Source: Salinisphaera sp.
Lineage (GTDB): Bacteria > Pseudomonadota > Gammaproteobacteria > Nevskiales > Salinisphaeraceae
Length of the DNA stretch: 37,736 nt
Direction of reading: 5' to 3'
NCBI GenBank assembly: GCA_027858915.1
Contig: JAQIBT010000090.1
Location: 1 to 37,736, forward strand
Shown here: positions 16,508-26,184 of the stretch, piece by piece
Layout: each line of letters opens with the position of its first letter
Position numbering within the stretch: the stretch's first letter is position 1
Program-made: the position numbers and the translations under genes
Notes under the pieces: model-generated
Database searches by the model: none
The model's input: only the letters and a program-made list of their open reading frames with translations
What the model was told of the DNA's origin: nothing

Positions 16508-18610
16508 ATGACTGCTGCTATTCATACCGAGACCGAAGATACGAGCCCGCGCGATCTTCATGCCCCCGAGCTTTATATCAACCGGGAGCTGTCGCTGCTC
16601 GAATTCAACGACCGCGTGCTCGAACAGGCACGCGATTCCCGGCTGCCGCTGCTCGAACGGCTGAAGTTTCTGTGTATCTCGTCGACCAATCTCGACGAAT
16701 TCTTCGAAGTTCGTGTCGCGGGTATGAAACAGAAAGCCGATCTGGTCAACGCCACCACCGAGGCCGATAACCGCACGCCCAGCGAGGTACTGAAGGCGAT
16801 CAGCCAGCGCGCCCATACGCTGGTCGACAAGCAGTACCAGACACTCAACGACGAAATCATTCCGGCGTTGGAAGGCGAGGGCATTCGGTTTTTGCGACGT
16901 GCTGAGTGGGACGCGAAACAGCAGGCCTGGCTGGCTAATTATTTTGAGGAAGAACTGCTGCCGGTAATCAGTCCGCTGGGTCTGGATCCGGCTCATCCAT
17001 TCCCGCGTATTCTCAACAAGTCACTGAATTTCATTGTCGATCTGAACGGCAAGGATGCATTCGGCCGCAATATCGAGCACGCCGTGGTGCAGGCGCCGCG
17101 GGCGCTGCCCCGCATTATTCAACTGCCGGCACAAGAAACCGGCGACAATACCCACGACTTCGTGTTTCTGTCGTCGATCATCCATGCGCACGTCGGCGAT
17201 CTGTTTCCCAGCATGAGCGCTGAAGGCTGCTATCAGTTCCGGGTGACGCGCAACTCCGATCTGTTTGTCGACGAGGAAGAAGTCGAAGATTTGCTGCGTG
17301 CGGTGGAAGGCGAGCTACCAAGCCGCCGCTACGGCGATTGCGTGCGTCTCGAGGTAGCGCACAACTGCCCGAAAAACCTGTGTGACTACCTGTTGTCACG
17401 ATTCGTGCTTGGACGAGACGATCTGTATCAGGTCAACGGGCCGGTGAACGTCAATCGCCTGCTGTCGTTGCTGGATACCGTGGATCGCCCGGATCTCAAG
17501 TACCCAGCCTATTCGCCTCGCCTGCCAAGCGAACTCGGACCGGCCGGCGATCTGTTTGCCGAGATCCGCGGTGGCGACGTGCTGCTGCATCATCCCTACG
17601 ACTCTTTCCTGCCGGTGGTCGATTTCGTGCGCCGGGCTGCCGCCGACCCAAAGGTGTTGGCGATCAAGCAGACGCTGTATCGCACCGGGCCGCAATCGGC
17701 GGTCGTCGATGCACTGGTCGAGGCTGCCAAAGCGGACAAGGAAGTGACCGTGGTGGTGGAACTGCGGGCGCGGTTCGACGAGGCCGACAACATCGAGCTT
17801 GCCAACCGTCTGCAGGCGGCCGGCGCGCATATGGTCTACGGCGTGGTGGGCTACAAGACCCATGCCAAGATGACGCTGGTGGTGCGCCGTGAACCCGACG
17901 GATTGCACAACTATGTCCATCTGGGTACCGGCAACTATCATCCCAAGACCGCGCGTCTATATACCGACTATGGCCTGTTCTCCTGCGACGAGGATCTGGC
18001 CAACGACGTGCACGAGATGTTTCTACAGCTGACCAGCCTGGGCAAGGTCTCCGGCATGGCGCGCATCCTGGACGCGCCGTTTCGGCTGCACGATGCCATT
18101 ATGTTCAAGATCGCTCGTGAGGCAGAGCACGCGGAGGCGGGGCGGCCGGCCTGGATCGTGGCTAAAATGAATTCGCTGGTCGAGCCGCAGGTGATTCGTG
18201 CCTTGTACGCGGCCTCCAGCGCAGGCGTACAGATCGACCTGATTGTGCGCGGCATCTGCAGCCTGCGTCCGGGCGTGCCCGGCGTATCCGACAATATCCG
18301 TGTGCGCTCGATTGTGGGCCGTTTTCTGGAGCATACGCGGGTGTTTCATTTCGGCAACAATGGCGCGCCTGAACTGTATCTGGCCAGTGCCGACTGGATG
18401 GAGCGCAATTTCTTCCGGCGCGTGGAAACCTGCTTTCCCGTGACCCGCCCTGCGTTATATGATCGCGTCCAGCGTGAGCTGGCGCTCAATCTTGCCGACA
18501 ACAGCAGCGCGTGGCTGCTGTGTCCCGACGGGAGCTACGAGCGGGTAGTGCCGGCGGTCGGCGAACAGCCGATCTCGGTGCAGAAATCCCTGATGGAAGG
18601 GCAGGGATAG
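16508..18610 (+). CDS. ppk1: Polyphosphate kinase 1
   Basis: This 700-residue enzyme reversibly transfers the terminal phosphate of ATP to polyphosphate. The N-terminal domain starts YINRELSLLEFNDRVLEQA, and the LKFLCISSTNLDEFFEVR motif follows. The phosphohistidine is His452 in GYKTHAKM (E. coli His435), and a second conserved histidine region reads HLGTGNYHPKTARLYTDY. The length is normal. The ATG at 16508 is preferred to the in-frame GTG at 16496 because AAGGTG sits at the right distance upstream and would lie inside the longer version. It appears to be monocistronic; no PhoB box is obvious. Confidence 0.96.
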   Translation: MTAAIHTETEDTSPRDLHAPELYINRELSLLEFNDRVLEQARDSRLPLLERLKFLCISSTNLDEFFEVRVAGMKQKADLVNATTEADNRTPSEVLKAISQRAHTLVDKQYQTLNDEIIPALEGEGIRFLRRAEWDAKQQAWLANYFEEELLPVISPLGLDPAHPFPRILNKSLNFIVDLNGKDAFGRNIEHAVVQAPRALPRIIQLPAQETGDNTHDFVFLSSIIHAHVGDLFPSMSAEGCYQFRVTRNSDLFVDEEEVEDLLRAVEGELPSRRYGDCVRLEVAHNCPKNLCDYLLSRFVLGRDDLYQVNGPVNVNRLLSLLDTVDRPDLKYPAYSPRLPSELGPAGDLFAEIRGGDVLLHHPYDSFLPVVDFVRRAAADPKVLAIKQTLYRTGPQSAVVDALVEAAKADKEVTVVVELRARFDEADNIELANRLQAAGAHMVYGVVGYKTHAKMTLVVRREPDGLHNYVHLGTGNYHPKTARLYTDYGLFSCDEDLANDVHEMFLQLTSLGKVSGMARILDAPFRLHDAIMFKIAREAEHAEAGRPAWIVAKMNSLVEPQVIRALYAASSAGVQIDLIVRGICSLRPGVPGVSDNIRVRSIVGRFLEHTRVFHFGNNGAPELYLASADWMERNFFRRVETCFPVTRPALYDRVQRELALNLADNSSAWLLCPDGSYERVVPAVGEQPISVQKSLMEGQG

Positions 18611-18730
18611 ATCGAGCGGAATAGCAAGGTTTCGTGAGTGAACCGACGCACCGCACGATGGTCTGACAGCAGGTGATGATTATCCGATCGACAATCGCCG
18701 GTCGACCCGATCCAACCCAGGGGACGATGT

Positions 18731-19795
18731 ATGAAACGATGGATGACCGCGCTGGTTGCGGTAATGATGCTGACAGTGACGACCAGCGCGCTGGCCGAGA
18801 ACGCGCCGGAGCAGAAGCTGGACGACGCGACCAGCGTGCTCCAGCAGTTCGTCAATATTCCCGAGAACAAGATTCCCTCGGCGTTGCTGCGACAGGCCTA
18901 CGGCATCGCCGTTATCCCGAGCGTATTCAAGATCGGCTTCATCGGCGGTATACAACGTGGCAAGGGCGTATTGTCGGTACGTACGGCCGATGGCAAGTGG
19001 TCCAATCCGACGTTCATTACGCTGACGGGGGGCTCGGTCGGCTTCCAGGCCGGCGTGTCCTCCACCGATATCATTCTGGTGTTCAAGAGCCGGCGCAGCG
19101 TGGATCGCATTGCCGACGGCCAGTTCAGCCTGGGTGGCGATGCCTCCGTGGCAGCGGGTCCGGTGGGACGCAGCGTGGCTGCCTCGACCAACCTCGATTT
19201 CAACGCCGAAGTCTATTCGTATTCGCGCTCACGCGGTCTGTTTGCGGGTGTTTCCGTGCAAGGCGCACGGATTGGCATCGACAAGGATGCGAACTGGTTG
19301 TTCTACAACCAGGCTGGAATCAAGGCAAGTACAATTCTCCAGACCAGCAACGACTCGTCGTTGCCGAAGGCCGGCCAGAGCTTTGTCTATACCTTGCAGC
19401 GCTACATGCCGGCGTCGTCGGACCAGTTCAACTATGGCTCGAACACCAACGGTCAGCAGGACAGCCAGGCTCCAACCGGAAAGACTCCCTCGCAGTCAGC
19501 CAATCAGCCACAGGGCGACGGGCAGACCCATCCCTACGACAGCAACGGCGGCGGCGTGACTGTCAAGCAAAATAGCGGTTCACCAGCCGGTTCCACGCCG
19601 TCGGGATACCAGGGCGCTGGATCGGGTAACTATAACCAGCCGGCGACGCAGTCAGGTAACCAGGGCAGCAACCAGACGAACGGCCAGTCCTCGGGCAGTG
19701 CAAACACCCAACAGAGCGGCGGTCGTTACAACGGCGGCGACTACAACAACCCGAATCCGAATACTGGCGCGAACTCGAGCAGCAGCAGCGATTGA
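18731..19795 (+). CDS. Exported SYLF-domain lipid-binding protein with Q/N/G/S-rich tail
   Basis: This 354-residue protein has a signal peptide (MKRWMTALVAVMMLTVTTS...ALA, cleavage near residue 22). A SYLF/Ysc84-type domain follows at about residues 35-225 (YGIAVIPSVFKIGFIGG, WSNPTFITLTGGSVGFQAG, the SRSRGLFAGVSVQG loop). SYLF domains bind membrane lipids. The final 120 or so residues are low-complexity, dominated by Gln, Asn, Gly, Ser and Pro, and look disordered. The domain itself is of ordinary bacterial size; the tail is unusual. The stop overlaps the mtgA start, which suggests coupling with peptidoglycan synthesis. Confidence 0.88.
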   Translation: MKRWMTALVAVMMLTVTTSALAENAPEQKLDDATSVLQQFVNIPENKIPSALLRQAYGIAVIPSVFKIGFIGGIQRGKGVLSVRTADGKWSNPTFITLTGGSVGFQAGVSSTDIILVFKSRRSVDRIADGQFSLGGDASVAAGPVGRSVAASTNLDFNAEVYSYSRSRGLFAGVSVQGARIGIDKDANWLFYNQAGIKASTILQTSNDSSLPKAGQSFVYTLQRYMPASSDQFNYGSNTNGQQDSQAPTGKTPSQSANQPQGDGQTHPYDSNGGGVTVKQNSGSPAGSTPSGYQGAGSGNYNQPATQSGNQGSNQTNGQSSGSANTQQSGGRYNGGDYNNPNPNTGANSSSSSD

Positions 19796-20499
19796 GTTTT
19801 CTGTTTCGCAAACCTTTCCGCTATGTGCTGATGGCCGTCGTCGCGATTGCACTCGCGCCGGCGGCCGTTCTGCTTGTACTGCGGGTATTCAATCCGCCAA
19901 TCAGTGCTTACATGACGCGGGTCGCCTTGGAGTTTCATCAGAACACGCCGGACGCCGATATCCATCAGGAATGGGTCGGCCTGGATCATATCGCGGCCTG
20001 CATGCCCTTGGCGGCGGTCGCCGGCGAAGACCAGACCTTTCCCACCAATCACGGGTTTATGTGGTCGGCGATCGAAAAAGCGGTCCGGCACAATGCCGAT
20101 GGCGGGCGGGTGCGCGGTGCCAGCACCATTACCCAGCAGACCGCCAAGAATCTGTTTCTATGGCCGGCCAAGAGTTATATCCGCAAGGGAGTCGAAGCCT
20201 ACATCACCGTCTGGATGGATCTGCTGTGGCCCAAGCGTCGTATCATCGAGGTATATCTGAACATCGCGCAGTTCAGCAGCCGCAGTTTTGGGGTACAGGC
20301 GGCGGCAAAGCAGCTGTTCGGCACCGATGCTGCGCATCTGTCGACCGACCAGTGTGCGGCGTTGGCGGCCGTACTGCCGGCTCCCGACAAATACAACGCC
20401 GCGGCGCCGGGTTCTTACATAGCAGGACGAAAAGCCTGGATATTGCGTCAGATGCGCCACCTCGGGCCGCGTTATCTGGATGACATAATCGGGCACTGA
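19792..20499 (+). CDS. mtgA: Monofunctional peptidoglycan glycosyltransferase
   Basis: This 235-residue GT51 enzyme polymerises lipid II into glycan strands at the outer face of the inner membrane. An N-terminal membrane anchor (about residues 11-31) is followed by the catalytic motif AGEDQTFPTNHGF with Glu79. The GASTITQQTAKNLFLWP motif and the KRRIIEVYLNIAQF region come next. The length is that of MtgA; no transpeptidase domain is present. The TTG at 19792 overlaps the TGA of the SYLF gene. If TTG is not used, an ATG at 19828 inside the membrane helix is the next option, which would shorten the basic leader. Confidence 0.93.
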   Translation: MSFLFRKPFRYVLMAVVAIALAPAAVLLVLRVFNPPISAYMTRVALEFHQNTPDADIHQEWVGLDHIAACMPLAAVAGEDQTFPTNHGFMWSAIEKAVRHNADGGRVRGASTITQQTAKNLFLWPAKSYIRKGVEAYITVWMDLLWPKRRIIEVYLNIAQFSSRSFGVQAAAKQLFGTDAAHLSTDQCAALAAVLPAPDKYNAAAPGSYIAGRKAWILRQMRHLGPRYLDDIIGH

Positions 20500-20584
20500 T
20501 ACCTTGTGAATCGACCTTCGATATAATTAAGTCTATTGATGTGATGTCTCTTCAAGACCGCTGGCAACGCGCACCGATCCGATC

Positions 20585-21613
20585 ATGCTGACGACCAGCG
20601 ATTTCGTTCCGGCTTTCTGGCTCCGCAATGCGCACGCTCAGACCGTGTTTGCGTCCAAGTTCCGTCCAGCGCCGGAGCTGGCAGTCGACTGCGAGCGTAT
20701 CGAGCTCGACGATGGCGATTTTCTGGATCTGTCGTGGTTGCCCGAGCGCGAGGCCGGCCCGGCCGATCGGCCGGTGGTGATCGTGCTGCATGGGCTGAAT
20801 GGGTCGCTCGAGTCCAAGTATGCGCGCGGTCTGTTGCGCCAGGTTCAGGCCTGCGACGCTCGTGGACTATTGATGCATTTTCGCGGTGCGTCCAAGCCGA
20901 ACCGCCTGGCCCGCAGCTATCATTCGGGCGATACGGCGGATTTCTCGCAGGTCGTCGACCTGATCCGGCAGCGCTTCCCCCAGGCGGCGATTGCTGCGGT
21001 GGGCTATTCACTGGGCGGCAACGTGCTGATCAAGTATCTGGGCGAGCAGGGCTCGCGTTCGCCGTTGTCCTGCGCGACCGCTGTCTCGGTGCCCTACGAC
21101 CTGAAAGCCTGTGCCCAGGCGATGCAGCAAGGTGTGTCACGAGTTTATCAGGCGCATCTGATCAATGGCTTGCGTGAGATGCTGGAAGCCAAGGCCGACA
21201 CGGTCGAGCTGCCGGTCCGCCTGTTGGACGATCTGGCGACACTGCGCGATTTTCCATCGTTCGACAACGCGGTCACCGCGCCGCTCAACGGCTTTCGAGA
21301 CGCCGAGGATTACTACGCGAGATCCAGTAGTGGCCCGTTTCTCTCGCGCGTGAAAACACCGACGCTCATCATCCATGCGCTAGACGATCCGTTCATGACG
21401 CGGGGCATCGTGCCAACCGAGAACATGCTGTCCGACGCCATTCGCGTCGAACTGTCCGAGCACGGCGGACACGTTGGCTTTGTGTCGGCCGGTCGCTACG
21501 GCGAGCCGGTTTACTGGCTGGAACAGAGAATCCCGGCGTATCTGCGCGATCGGCTGCCTGGTTTCGGCGCGACGGGGGATCCAGAAACGGCCGTCGTAAA
21601 CGAGGCCAGCTGA
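20585..21613 (+). CDS. YheT-family alpha/beta hydrolase
   Basis: This 342-residue hydrolase carries the oxyanion motif HGLNGSLESKYARGL, the nucleophile elbow GYSLGGN with Ser142, a catalytic-type Asp in HALDDPFM and the His in EHGGHVGF. It matches the YheT/ABHD1-3 family of putative esterases, whose natural substrates are unclear. It is the first gene of a tight operon with the glycosyltransferase (8-bp gap) and the phospholipase-D-type gene, which suggests a lipid-related role, by inference. Confidence 0.9.
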   Translation: MLTTSDFVPAFWLRNAHAQTVFASKFRPAPELAVDCERIELDDGDFLDLSWLPEREAGPADRPVVIVLHGLNGSLESKYARGLLRQVQACDARGLLMHFRGASKPNRLARSYHSGDTADFSQVVDLIRQRFPQAAIAAVGYSLGGNVLIKYLGEQGSRSPLSCATAVSVPYDLKACAQAMQQGVSRVYQAHLINGLREMLEAKADTVELPVRLLDDLATLRDFPSFDNAVTAPLNGFRDAEDYYARSSSGPFLSRVKTPTLIIHALDDPFMTRGIVPTENMLSDAIRVELSEHGGHVGFVSAGRYGEPVYWLEQRIPAYLRDRLPGFGATGDPETAVVNEAS

Positions 21614-21621
21614 TCAACCAC

Positions 21622-22668
21622 ATGCGGCCGCGGTTGAGCGTCATCGTGCCGGTTATCGACGAATCGCCTGCGCTGTCTGTCTTGTTGGCCCAGTTACGGG
21701 CGCAACAGGACGTGGCCCTGCAGATCATCGTGGCCGACGGCGGTTCGCAGGATGACAGCCGCGACGTCGCCGAACAGGCGAATGCCCTCTGGGTATCGAC
21801 AACGCCGGGGCGGGCTCGCCAGATGAATGCCGGGGCGGTTCGTGCGACGGGCACCTGGCTTTGCTTCCTTCACGCGGACAGCCAGTTCACACGCCACGAT
21901 CAACTGCGGCGGGCGGTCGATTGTCTGAGCGCTGTTCGGCGGCCAGTGGCCGGCCATTGGCCGCTGCGGTTCGAGCGTCGCGACACAGCGCACGGTTTCT
22001 TCTATCGATTCATGCAGGCCAAGACCGCTACCGGTCGGTGCTACACGATCAACGGCGATCAGGGCGTGTTGATCCCGGCTGCGTATTTTCGTGAACTGGG
22101 TGGCTACGACGAACGCCTGCAGTTTCTGGAAGACCAGCGGCTTGCACATCGCATCGCCGAGACGGGCGACTGGCAGCTGTTACCAGACCGATTGACTACC
22201 TCGGCGCGTCGCTTTGAGCGCGAAGGCGCGCTTGCCCGTTATCTGCTCATGGCACTGCTCATGGCCATGTATATCGCCGATGTATCAATGTTCTTCGAGC
22301 GGGCGCCGGGCGTTTATGCCCGACAGCGGGATACGGCGCGCCTCGCGCTGATGCCGTATTTCCGATTGTTGCGTGCGCTGATGCGGAATTGTGGTTTTCG
22401 CAGCAGTGCGGTCGTGTGCTGGCGGATAGCCGGCATTGCCATGCGTGAGCTATGGCAGTGTGTGTTTGTACTGGATGTCGTCTTCGGCAGCCGCGAAGGC
22501 GATCCGCGCGGCCGGCTGGCAACCGGCTACGGCCGATATGTCGCGCGCTGGATCGAGCAGCCCGTTACCCAGGGGTTGTTGCTTGTGCTGCTGTTCGTTG
22601 TACTGTTCGGTCCTATTCAATGGTTTTTCGCATGGCGCGAACGCCCAGACATGACACTGCGACGATGA
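21622..22668 (+). CDS. GT2 glycosyltransferase with C-terminal membrane segment (TIGR04283-like)
   Basis: This 348-residue protein has an N-terminal GT-A domain: LSVIVPVIDESPALSVLL, then the DGGSQDD metal-site region, GRARQMNAGA and the LHADSQF motif (DxD-like). It most resembles the TIGR04283 group of family-2 glycosyltransferases, some linked to arsenosugar synthesis. It also has hydrophobic segments near residues 210-225 and a strong terminal helix (about 315-335, GLLLVLLFVVLFGP), so it should be membrane-associated. No arsenic genes are nearby. Its stop overlaps the next gene by ATGA, so a lipid-glycosylation or envelope function seems as likely. Confidence 0.82.
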   Translation: MRPRLSVIVPVIDESPALSVLLAQLRAQQDVALQIIVADGGSQDDSRDVAEQANALWVSTTPGRARQMNAGAVRATGTWLCFLHADSQFTRHDQLRRAVDCLSAVRRPVAGHWPLRFERRDTAHGFFYRFMQAKTATGRCYTINGDQGVLIPAAYFRELGGYDERLQFLEDQRLAHRIAETGDWQLLPDRLTTSARRFEREGALARYLLMALLMAMYIADVSMFFERAPGVYARQRDTARLALMPYFRLLRALMRNCGFRSSAVVCWRIAGIAMRELWQCVFVLDVVFGSREGDPRGRLATGYGRYVARWIEQPVTQGLLLVLLFVVLFGPIQWFFAWRERPDMTLRR

Positions 22669-23840
22669 CATCCGATATGGATCAGCCAGCCGATACCGCC
22701 GGTTATCGGCGCCTGTTCGAAGCCACGCTGGGCGTGCCGTTCACTGACGGCAATCATATCGAGCGGATGGTCAACGGCGAACGGATATTTCCAGTGATGA
22801 TCGATGCGATGGCCGGCGCGACCCGATCGATTGATTTCCTCACTTTTATCTATTGGCAGGGCGAGATCGCCGAGCGCTTCGGCGCCGTGCTGGCCGAGCG
22901 TGCACGGGCCGGTGTCCACGTACGCGTGCTGCTGGATGCCTTTGGCGCACACAAGATGCCCTCGAAAATAGCCGAGGAACTGCGTTCGTCGGGCGCAGAA
23001 ATCGCCTGGTTCCGTCCGAAGGCCCGTTGGCGTATCTGGCAAATCGATAACCGTACGCACCGCAAGATCCTCATGGTGGACGGCAAGATTGGCTTCACGG
23101 GCGGTGTGGGTATCGCGGCGGAATGGGATGGCGATGCCCGCAACCCGGATGAATGGCGCGAGACTCATTTCCGCATCGTCGGCCCGGCCCTCGATGGTCT
23201 GCGGGGGGCGTTTCTGTCCAACTGGATTGAAGCAGGCCAGCCCGGTTTTGAGGATATTCGCGCGTTGCCCGACCCGCAGGCCGACGGTCAGGCGTCGTTG
23301 CAGGTGATCCGGACGTCGGCGGCCGTGAACTACAGCGATATCGCGACGCTGTTTCGGCTGGTATTGAGTCTGGCACGTCATCGTCTGCGGATCACGACCG
23401 GTTATTTCGTACCCGACGAAGCTACTATCGGGTTGCTGGAAGAGGCAGCCGGCCGCGGCGTGGAGATTGATATCTTGATGCCGGGGCCATACACCGACTC
23501 GCGCGTGGCGCGGATGGCCGGTGAGGCGACCTACGAGCGGTTGCTTGTCGCAGGTGTGAATCTGTATCGCTATCAACCCACCATGCTGCACGCCAAGATC
23601 GTGCTGCTGGACGATGTGCTGGCGGTTATCGGCTCGGCCAATTTCAATCATCGCTCAATGGGCAAGGACGACGAAATCGCAGTGACCGTGCTCGATCAGC
23701 CGTTGTTTGACCAGCTGGCCGGCGATTTTGACCATGATCGAAGCCGTTGCGACGCCGTCGAGCTGGAAGCGTGGCGGCAGCGAGGCTGGTGGCAGCGGCT
23801 GCAAGAACAGGTTGGACGGCTTCTCAGCCCGCAGGCTTAG
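22665..23840 (+). CDS. Phospholipase D-like / cardiolipin synthase family protein
   Basis: This 391-residue PLD-superfamily protein has two HKD motifs, HRKILMVDGKIGFTGG and HAKIVLLDDVLAVIGSANFN, the two halves of one active site. The spacing and the YFVPDEATIGLLEEAA region fit bacterial cardiolipin synthases (ClsB-like), which join phosphatidyl groups. No N-terminal membrane helices are present, as in ClsB rather than ClsA. The start at 22665 is chosen because its ATG overlaps the glycosyltransferase TGA; an ATG at 22632 is a possible longer start. Confidence 0.88.
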   Translation: MTSDMDQPADTAGYRRLFEATLGVPFTDGNHIERMVNGERIFPVMIDAMAGATRSIDFLTFIYWQGEIAERFGAVLAERARAGVHVRVLLDAFGAHKMPSKIAEELRSSGAEIAWFRPKARWRIWQIDNRTHRKILMVDGKIGFTGGVGIAAEWDGDARNPDEWRETHFRIVGPALDGLRGAFLSNWIEAGQPGFEDIRALPDPQADGQASLQVIRTSAAVNYSDIATLFRLVLSLARHRLRITTGYFVPDEATIGLLEEAAGRGVEIDILMPGPYTDSRVARMAGEATYERLLVAGVNLYRYQPTMLHAKIVLLDDVLAVIGSANFNHRSMGKDDEIAVTVLDQPLFDQLAGDFDHDRSRCDAVELEAWRQRGWWQRLQEQVGRLLSPQA

Positions 23841-24189
23841 TTCTCGGGCTGGCGCAACCGATCGAGTCGCAGTCGCTCGCGGTCGTCAAACAGCGGGCGC
23901 GCGCCGAGCGCGGCGGCTGCCACGATGGCAAATCCGGTATCGGTCGCAATCAGAAACATGATCAGGATCTGATACCTGTCGTCGCCAATGCGACGGTGGT
24001 ATGTCTGCAGTCGAAATACCGTCAAGCCAGCAGCCGCCTGCGGGGCAGATCCAGATCGGCCATTGCACGCAATAACCGAACCTTGCCCGCGCCGGGAGGG
24101 GCAGACAGGCGCAATCATGCCGCGGTTCAGTCCAGCGTTCTGCGGGCCGATGTCCCCCCACGGCCCGCGCCTCGATCCGGAACAGCGCG
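23837..24189 (-). pseudogene. Scar of a deleted fetA-fetB ABC transporter
   Basis: Three minus-strand frames must be combined. Starting near 24189 they read LFRIEARA, then GDIGPQNAGLNRGMIA, then LSAPPGAGKVRLLRAMADL (a damaged Walker A), then LDGISTADIPPSHWRRQ. That order is the N-terminal half of a FetA/YbbL-type ATPase. It then jumps without ATPase signature or Walker B to RYQILIMFLIATDTGF and RPLFDDRERLRLDRL, the C-terminus of a FetB (UPF0014) permease, ending at a TAA. So most of fetA and fetB has been deleted and the rest is frameshifted. This explains the otherwise empty 376 bp between the PLD gene and glnK. Confidence 0.7.
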
Positions 24190-24216
24190 AGTCTCTGTTC
24201 CAGTCGATCGTGTGGG

Positions 24217-24684
<468 letters not shown>

Positions 24685-24707
24685 TCAAGGCGCGCCGCGA
24701 TGACTGT

Positions 24708-26030
24708 CTACAGGTCATAACCGCGTTCTTCGTGTTCGCTGATATCCAGGCCGATGTCCTCAGCGTCGCGCGCGATGCGCAGTTCGACGATCAGCGATAC
24801 CACTTTGAGGATGACCCATGTCACGAGAGCGCTATAGACCAGAACCGACAGCACGCCGATCAGCTGCACGCCGAGCTGAATGCCCATGCTGTCGATGCCG
24901 TGGGCAAAACCCTGGCCCGAAAAAGGCCCGAGCGCGGTCGAGGCAAAGATCCCGGCCGCCAGCGTGCCGACGATTCCGCCCATACCGTGCACGGGGAATA
25001 CATCCAGCGAATCATCAATCCGTAGCCGGCGTTCCACGAACAGGGTCGCGCCGAAGCATATCCAGCCGCCGGCCAGCCCGATCACTACCGCGCCGCCGGG
25101 CCCGACATAGCCGGCCGCTGCGGTGATCGTGCCCAGGCCGGCGACCATGCCGGTGACGATGCCCAGTACGCTGGGTTTGCCAAAACGTATCCATTCGGCC
25201 GACATCCAGGCCATGCAGCCAGCGGCCGCGGCCAGATGCGTGGCCAGCATGGCCATCGCGGCCTGGCCGTCAGCGGCCAGCGCACTGCCGCCGTTGAAGC
25301 CGAACCAGCCAACCCAGAGCATGCCAGCGCCGGATACGGTCATGGTGAGGTTGTGGGGCGCCATCGCACGTTTCTGAAAGCCATCGCGCGGACCCAGCAC
25401 CAAGGCGCCGACCAGCGCCGCCACGCCGGCCGTAATGTGTACTACGGTGCCGCCGGCAAAATCCAGCAGGCCAAGCTGAGCCAGCCAGCCGCCGCCCCAT
25501 ACCCAGTGCACCACCGGCAGATACACCAGCAACAGCCAGGCAAAGGTGAACATCAGCAAGGCCGAAAACCGCAGCCGCTCTGCGAAGCCGCCGACAATCA
25601 ACGCCGGCGTAATCACGGCAAAAGTCATCTGATACAGGGCAAACAGCGACGTCGGGATAGTGCCGGTTACGCTGTGGATGTTGATACCGGCGAAGAACAT
25701 GGCCGACAAGCCGCCAATGAAGCTGTTGCCGGTGGTGAACGCCAGGCTGTAGCCCACGGCAAACCATACCAGCGATGCCATGGCGCAAATGGTGAAGCAT
25801 TGCATCAGGATCGAGAGCACGTTACGTACGCGCACCAGCCCACCATAGAACAACGCGAGGCCTGGCAACGTCATGAACAGCACCAGCGCGGTGGCCATCA
25901 TCATCCACGCCGTATCGGCCTTGTTGATGGTAGGCCCCGGCGCATGGGCCCAGGCGCCGGGGCTGGCGAGCAGGCCACAGACAAGAAGGATAAGGGCGAG
26001 TCGCCGACCGCAATGGTGAGTCTTGATCAT
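24708..26030 (-). CDS. amtB: Ammonium transporter (second amtB)
   Basis: This 440-residue Amt/Rh-family channel has a signal peptide (residues 1-28, ending GAWAHA), as is usual for AmtB, and 11 predicted helices. The twin pore histidines are in VVHWVWGGG and FPVHGMGGIVG. The cytoplasmic tail ends in acidic and tyrosine residues (HEERGYDL). The start at 26030 is preferred because it gives the signal peptide; the frame extends to 26255 without one. An intrinsic terminator precedes it, so it may have its own promoter, but no sigma-54 site was found in that gap. Confidence 0.94.
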   Translation of the reverse strand: MIKTHHCGRRLALILLVCGLLASPGAWAHAPGPTINKADTAWMMMATALVLFMTLPGLALFYGGLVRVRNVLSILMQCFTICAMASLVWFAVGYSLAFTTGNSFIGGLSAMFFAGINIHSVTGTIPTSLFALYQMTFAVITPALIVGGFAERLRFSALLMFTFAWLLLVYLPVVHWVWGGGWLAQLGLLDFAGGTVVHITAGVAALVGALVLGPRDGFQKRAMAPHNLTMTVSGAGMLWVGWFGFNGGSALAADGQAAMAMLATHLAAAAGCMAWMSAEWIRFGKPSVLGIVTGMVAGLGTITAAAGYVGPGGAVVIGLAGGWICFGATLFVERRLRIDDSLDVFPVHGMGGIVGTLAAGIFASTALGPFSGQGFAHGIDSMGIQLGVQLIGVLSVLVYSALVTWVILKVVSLIVELRIARDAEDIGLDISEHEERGYDL

Positions 26031-26136
26031 GAAGGAACCGCAGCGATGAGTGCAGACGAAACTGTCGTTGCATTGTGTTGATTGGACAGGTTGATTCCGA
26101 TCTGCCGTGAACGGGGTTCGATGATCGACAGACGCG

Positions 26137-26162
26137 AAAAAACGGCGCCCGAAGACGCCGTT
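26137..26162 (-). terminator. Intrinsic terminator after first amtB
   Basis: On the minus strand, 22 bases after the amtB stop, a 7-bp perfect stem (AACGGCG / CGCCGTT) with an 8-base loop is followed by a run of six Ts that includes the last stem bases. This is a textbook rho-independent terminator, and it separates the two halves of the glnK-amtB-amtB-glnK block. Confidence 0.85.
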
Positions 26163-26184
26163 CTCTGAATCAGCCAGTCGTGGC

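Noticed and set aside
23837-24118. A 93-residue minus-strand protein
   Set aside because: Only its last part resembles a protein (FetB C-terminus); the first part is out of frame with the FetA remnant, so it is read as a pseudogene.
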